Source: Gemmatimonadales bacterium
Lineage (GTDB): Bacteria > Gemmatimonadota > Gemmatimonadetes > Gemmatimonadales > GWC2-71-9
DNA length: 8,167 nt
Direction: 5' to 3'
Assembly: GCA_025924275.1 (NCBI GenBank)
Contig: JAICEH010000088.1
Location: 1 to 8,167, forward strand
Positions 4,853-8,167 of this stretch are shown one piece after another; position 1 is the stretch's first letter, and every line of letters begins with the position of its first letter. A program made the position numbers and the translations under genes. The notes under the pieces are model-generated. The model did no database searches. It was not told the origin of the DNA and worked only from the letters and a program-made list of their open reading frames with translations.

Positions 4853-6321
4853 TGGGGCGGCGCGGCGCCCACCGGTGGCCCGCCGGTGGCGGGCTCGAGG
4901 CCGGCCGGCGGCGGGGCCCCCTGCGGCCCGGCGGGGGGCATGGGCAGGGCGCCCGTCGTGTCGGCGCCCTTGGCGATGGCGAGCTCCGCCGCCCGCTGGA
5001 GGCCGGCCGGCGAGAGACGGAAGTCGTAGCGGCCCCGGAGGATGCTGGCGAAGGTGGCGGACGGCAGCGGCCGGAGCCGGGACTCGCCCGAGACCACGCG
5101 GTCGAAGTAGGTGTCCACCTTCATCGCGGCGAGCCGGCGCCGCTCATCCACCGGCACGGTCGAGTCGCGGACGTCGGCACCGAGTCCGATGACCGCGGAC
5201 AGCGTGTCGAGCCGCGCGAGGTACTCGAGCCGGAGCGCGGTCCATTCCTCCGGGGTGACCTCGATCCCGGCGCTGTCGGCCTGGGCGAGGAGCAGGTAGT
5301 TCTGCCCCAGGGCCTCGGCGAACTGGCGCAGGTTCTCGTCGTCCGCCGCGCGGACCTGCACGGAGAACTGGGTCGGGAGCGCCTGGAGCCACTGCAGGAA
5401 GTCGGACACGCGGAGCCCCCCGCCCTGCCAGGTGGCGAGCTTCCGGCCCGACTCGCGGTGCTTCTCGGGGTCATCCACGGCGGCGCGCATCCGGGCCGGG
5501 GCGTCGGACGCGACCTCGAGGCGCCGGGCCAGGGCGAGGCTGTCGAGGTAGGCCGACTCCAGCCGGGCCGCCGCTTCGCGGGTGAGCCACGACTGGAGCC
5601 GCGCGCGCACGTCCTCCGCCGAGGGGCGGCGGACGAGGTGGTACCCGTAGGGCGTCTCGACCACCCCGCTCATCCCGCCCGGCGCGAGGGACCATCCGGC
5701 GCTGTCGAAGGCGACGACGAACGCGCCCCGCGCGCTGGGCGGGAGGAAGCCGCTGTCCCGCGCGCTGCCGGCGTCGGCCGAGTTGGCGAGGGCCAGGGCC
5801 CCGAATTCGGCGGTGCCGCCCCGCCGCGCCTGGGCCAGGAGCTCGTCGGCCCGGCGCCGTGCCGCCTGCCGGTCGGCCGGCGAGGCATCCTGGGGGACCC
5901 GGAGCAGGATGTGCTGGAGCACCCGGACCGAGTCGCCGCCGTAGAGCCGGTCGGCGGCCTCGGCGGTGACGCTGGTGCGGCGCGCCATCAGCGAGTCGTA
6001 CCAGTGCTGGCCCTTGAGCTCGGTGAGCTCGCGCCACATCGCGCCGGCGATCGTGGCGCTGTCGGTGAACGGGGTGCCCTCGGCGACGGCCTGGGAGAAG
6101 AGGGTGAAGTCCACCCAGAAGTTGGCCACGTCGCGCGCCGACTCCCGGCTGGGCTTGAGCCCCTTGGCCGCGGCCATGAGGGTGGCGAGCCGGTCGGCGG
6201 TGAGCGTCTGGCCCTCGGCGCGGGCCGCCTCGTCCGCGTGGGCGGAGAGGGCGTCGCGGCACGCCGCGAGGCCGGGCACGAGGGCGAGCAGGAGGAGCAG
6301 GGGCAGGGCGAGGCGTCGCAT
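4849..6321 (-). CDS. PpiC/parvulin-domain lipoprotein, probable envelope foldase
   Basis: A 490-residue predicted lipoprotein. The start at ATG 6321 gives a classic lipoprotein signal: MRR, a leucine-rich core and the lipobox LAAC with Cys21. Arg at +2 does not match the Asp retention signal, so outer-membrane sorting is likely. An upstream in-frame GTG at 6351 would add ten residues before the signal and is less convincing. One parvulin domain covers about 131-232, with QHILL (136-140) and YGYHLVRR (225-232), keeping both family histidines (His137, His228). Its middle is divergent: GFLPPSARGAF replaces the usual GWFGRGQMVPEF. The helical C-terminal half (about 235-455) is not recognisable to me and may be a chaperone cradle. 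A Pro/Gly/Ala tail (about 459-490) ends the protein. PrsA/SurA-like client folding at the membrane is inferred. It lies between mfd and surA and overlaps surA by four bases (GTGA). Confidence 0.85.
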   Translation of the reverse strand: MRRLALPLLLLLALVPGLAACRDALSAHADEAARAEGQTLTADRLATLMAAAKGLKPSRESARDVANFWVDFTLFSQAVAEGTPFTDSATIAGAMWRELTELKGQHWYDSLMARRTSVTAEAADRLYGGDSVRVLQHILLRVPQDASPADRQAARRRADELLAQARRGGTAEFGALALANSADAGSARDSGFLPPSARGAFVVAFDSAGWSLAPGGMSGVVETPYGYHLVRRPSAEDVRARLQSWLTREAAARLESAYLDSLALARRLEVASDAPARMRAAVDDPEKHRESGRKLATWQGGGLRVSDFLQWLQALPTQFSVQVRAADDENLRQFAEALGQNYLLLAQADSAGIEVTPEEWTALRLEYLARLDTLSAVIGLGADVRDSTVPVDERRRLAAMKVDTYFDRVVSGESRLRPLPSATFASILRGRYDFRLSPAGLQRAAELAIAKGADTTGALPMPPAGPQGAPPPAGLEPATGGPPVGAAPPQ

Positions 6322-6377
6322 CAGGGTTCCGTTCCCAGGGTTCACACGCACGTCGTCGGCGCCGGTCGGGCGCGGGT
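6322..6377 (-). other. Short spacer between mfd and the lipoprotein gene
   Basis: These 56 bases carry no promoter I can recognise, so the lipoprotein gene is probably co-transcribed with mfd. Just before the ATG, GAACCCTG occurs twice 14 bases apart (6336-6343 and 6322-6329 on the minus strand), the second copy touching the start codon. The only ribosome-binding-like string is a weak purine run, GGGAACGGA, between these copies. Confidence 0.6.
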
Positions 6378-8167
6378 TCAGAGGGCGCGCAGCGCGCGCA
6401 CCAGCGCGGGCACGAGAGGTTCGCCGCCCAGCCGGGTGAGGCGCAGCGAGAGGGGCACCATCCGGCGCACCTCCGCGGCGAGCTGGACGTCCTCGAGGGC
6501 GGCCGTGAGCCCGGCGAGCCGCGGCACCGCCCCCTCGCGGAAGGTGAGCCGCGCCTCGTCGCCGCGCACCAGCACGTGCTGCAGCCCGAGGCCGACCCCC
6601 ACCACCCGGAGCCGGGTCAGGTCGAGCAGCGACCCGGCCTCCTCGGGGAGCGGCCCGAACCGCTCCCGCAGTTCCGCGGACAACTCATCAATTTCGCCGG
6701 GTGACGCGGCCCGCGCCAGTCGCCGGTACAGGTCCAGCTTGACGTCGTCGTCGGGCACGTACCCGTCGGGCAGCCGCGCCGGGTGGTCGAGGATCACCTC
6801 GGGCGGGGCGACCTCCACCCGCTCTCCCCGGCCCTGGAGGGCCCGGACCGTCTCGTCCAGCCACCGCAGGTAGAGATCGAAGCCGACCGCGTGGGCGTGC
6901 CCCGACTGCTCGGCGCCGAGGAGGTTGCCGGCGCCCCGCAGCTCGAGGTCCCGGAGGGCGATCCGGTACCCGGCGCCGAGCTCGGTGTGGTGCTCCAGGA
7001 CCCGGAGCCGGTCCTCGGCCTCGGGATCCACGGTGTCGGGCACGAGGAGGTAGCAGTACGCCCGGCGGTGGCTCCGGCCCACGCGCCCGCGGAGCTGATA
7101 GAGCTGGGCCAGGCCGAAGCGGTGCGCGTCGTGGACGATCATCGTGTTGGCGTTGGGCACGTCGAGGCCGGACTCCACGATCATCGTGGAGACGAGGATG
7201 TCCACCTCCCCGTTCACGAAGCCGCGCATCACCGTCTCGAGCGCCTCGGCCGGCATCTGGCCGTGGGCGACGCCCACCCGGGCCCGCGGCGCCAGGTGGC
7301 GGACCCGCGCCGCCACGGTCTCCAGGGTCTCGATCCGGTTGTGCACCACGAACGCCTGCCCGCCCCGGTCGAGCTCGCGCGCCAGCGCCTCCTCGAGGAG
7401 CGCGTCGTCCCAGGGCTCCACGAAGGTGAGGATGGGCGAGCGGTCGCGCGGCGGGGTCTCGATCAGGGTCAGGTCGCGGAGGCCGGCGAGCGAGAGGTGC
7501 AGGGTGCGCGGGATGGGCGTGGCGGTGAGGGTGAGCACGTCCACCGCCAGCCGGAGCGCCTTGAGCCGCTCCTTGTGCCTGACCCCGAACCGGTGCTCCT
7601 CGTCCACGATGAGGAGACCCAGGTCCTTGAACCCGACGTCGCGGGAGAGCAGGCGGTGGGTGCCGATCACGACGTCCACCTCGCCTCGCGCGAGCCGGCC
7701 GAGCACCTCCTTCTGTTCCTTCGCCGTCCGGAAGCGGGAGAGCACCTCGACCCGGACCGGGAAGTCCGCGAGGCGCTCGGTGAAGGTGCGCCCGTGCTGG
7801 TCGGCGAGGATGGTGGTGGGGACCAGCACCGCCACCTGCTTCCCCCCCTGCACCGCCTTGAAGGCGGCGCGCACCGCCACCTCGGTCTTGCCGTAGCCGA
7901 CGTCACCCACCAGGAGGCGGTCCATCGGCCGGGGCCGCTCCATGTCCTGCTTCACCTCCTCGGTGGCCTTCCGCTGGTCGGGAGTGTCCTCGTAGAGGAA
8001 GGCCGACTCGAGCTCGCGCTGCCAGCGAGCGTCCGGGGGGAAGCCGAAGCCGGCCGCCACCCGCCGCCGGGCGTAGAGGTCCACCAGCTCGGCCGCCATC
8101 TGCCGGATGCCCTCGCGGGCGCGCTCGCGGGTGCGGTGCCAGCTGGTCCCGCCCAGCCGGTGGAGCC
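6378..8167 (-). CDS. mfd: Transcription-repair coupling factor Mfd, C-terminal half (5' end outside window)
   Basis: The frame stays open to the right edge. The visible fragment is 595 residues of a protein usually about 1,150 long, so the UvrB-like and early RNA-polymerase-binding parts lie outside. Mfd is a cytosolic dsDNA translocase that pushes stalled RNA polymerase off DNA lesions and recruits UvrA. The fragment opens with LHRLGGTSWHR, the end of the polymerase-interaction region, and continues through a relay helix. The superfamily 2 motor is intact: Walker A GDVGYGKTE (fragment residues 87-95), DEEHRFGV (188-195), TATPIPRT (214-221), STMIVESGLDVPN (326-338) and QLRGRVGRSHRR (357-368). 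The TRG translocation motif (about 395-423, ELGAGYRIALRDLELRGAGN and after) is present, as is the C-terminal regulatory domain. RecG shares the motor, but the TRG context and D7-like C-terminus identify Mfd. It is the most upstream visible gene of the leftward run. Confidence 0.97.
   Translation of the reverse strand, partial: LHRLGGTSWHRTRERAREGIRQMAAELVDLYARRRVAAGFGFPPDARWQRELESAFLYEDTPDQRKATEEVKQDMERPRPMDRLLVGDVGYGKTEVAVRAAFKAVQGGKQVAVLVPTTILADQHGRTFTERLADFPVRVEVLSRFRTAKEQKEVLGRLARGEVDVVIGTHRLLSRDVGFKDLGLLIVDEEHRFGVRHKERLKALRLAVDVLTLTATPIPRTLHLSLAGLRDLTLIETPPRDRSPILTFVEPWDDALLEEALARELDRGGQAFVVHNRIETLETVAARVRHLAPRARVGVAHGQMPAEALETVMRGFVNGEVDILVSTMIVESGLDVPNANTMIVHDAHRFGLAQLYQLRGRVGRSHRRAYCYLLVPDTVDPEAEDRLRVLEHHTELGAGYRIALRDLELRGAGNLLGAEQSGHAHAVGFDLYLRWLDETVRALQGRGERVEVAPPEVILDHPARLPDGYVPDDDVKLDLYRRLARAASPGEIDELSAELRERFGPLPEEAGSLLDLTRLRVVGVGLGLQHVLVRGDEARLTFREGAVPRLAGLTAALEDVQLAAEVRRMVPLSLRLTRLGGEPLVPALVRALRAL

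Noticed and set aside
3950..5029. Plus-strand open frame of 359 codons opposite surA
   Set aside because: Leu/Gly/Glu/His-rich complement of surA with no recognisable motif, overlapping two conserved genes.
6322..6351. Upstream GTG start (6351) for the lipoprotein
   Set aside because: It would place ten residues (about MRVNPGNGTL) before a textbook lipoprotein signal; ATG at 6321 puts the charged MRR directly before the hydrophobic core.
5458..6873. Plus-strand open frame of 471 codons opposite the lipoprotein and the end of mfd
   Set aside because: It straddles two minus-strand genes with clear family motifs and shows Gly/Arg/Val-rich shadow composition.
7144..7896. Plus-strand open frame of 250 codons inside mfd
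   Set aside because: Ser/Arg/Thr-rich antisense of the Mfd motor motifs; not credible as a gene.
6378..8099. RecG helicase, or an Mfd starting at the ATG at 8099
   Set aside because: The frame stays open upstream of 8099 and that part reads as Mfd polymerase-interaction sequence (LHRLGGTSWHR). The TRG-motif context and C-terminal domain also fit Mfd, not RecG.

Overview
This is a very GC-rich (by eye well over two thirds G+C) bacterial chromosomal segment that is densely coding, with six protein genes and no RNA genes, CRISPR array, transposase or phage gene. A SurA-type periplasmic chaperone and a lipoprotein foldase imply a diderm (Gram-negative) cell. The GC content, the mfd-foldase-foldase-pdxA gene order and the short GC-rich intergenic repeats make me suspect Gemmatimonadota. 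Myxococcota or another GC-rich diderm phylum remain possible, so this placement is inference, not proof.

Left part (1-2472): two divergent cation-transport genes. A CzcD-type cation diffusion facilitator (minus strand, ending at 69) and a CNNM/CorC-type CBS-domain membrane protein (plus strand, 1132-2472) have start codons that overlap head to head in one CATG. Heptanucleotide arrays, GGGGAGC or GGGGAAC, lie at the left edge of the window, between the two genes and at the end of the second gene. Two of these arrays are read as protein.

Middle (2473-2630): a 158-bp gap between convergent genes, made almost entirely of small repeats. It holds a tandem 9-mer with a small hairpin, a long GC-rich hairpin that may act as a two-way terminator, and a run of CTCCGCG units that reaches nearly to the pdxA stop codon.

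Right part (2631-8167): a tight minus-strand run transcribed leftward, mfd (5' end outside the window), then a PpiC/parvulin-type lipoprotein, surA and pdxA. The last three are joined by two GTGA overlaps in which the stop of one gene shares bases with the GTG start of the next. The adjacency surA-pdxA is the same as in Escherichia coli. The run combines transcription-coupled repair (Mfd), envelope protein folding (lipoprotein foldase and SurA) and vitamin B6 synthesis (PdxA).

I find no convincing new multi-gene system. The most unusual features are the stop-free, frame-neutral heptad arrays at gene boundaries, the composite repeat-built intergenic region, and the reciprocal loss of conserved parvulin histidines in the two PPIase domains of the SurA homologue.
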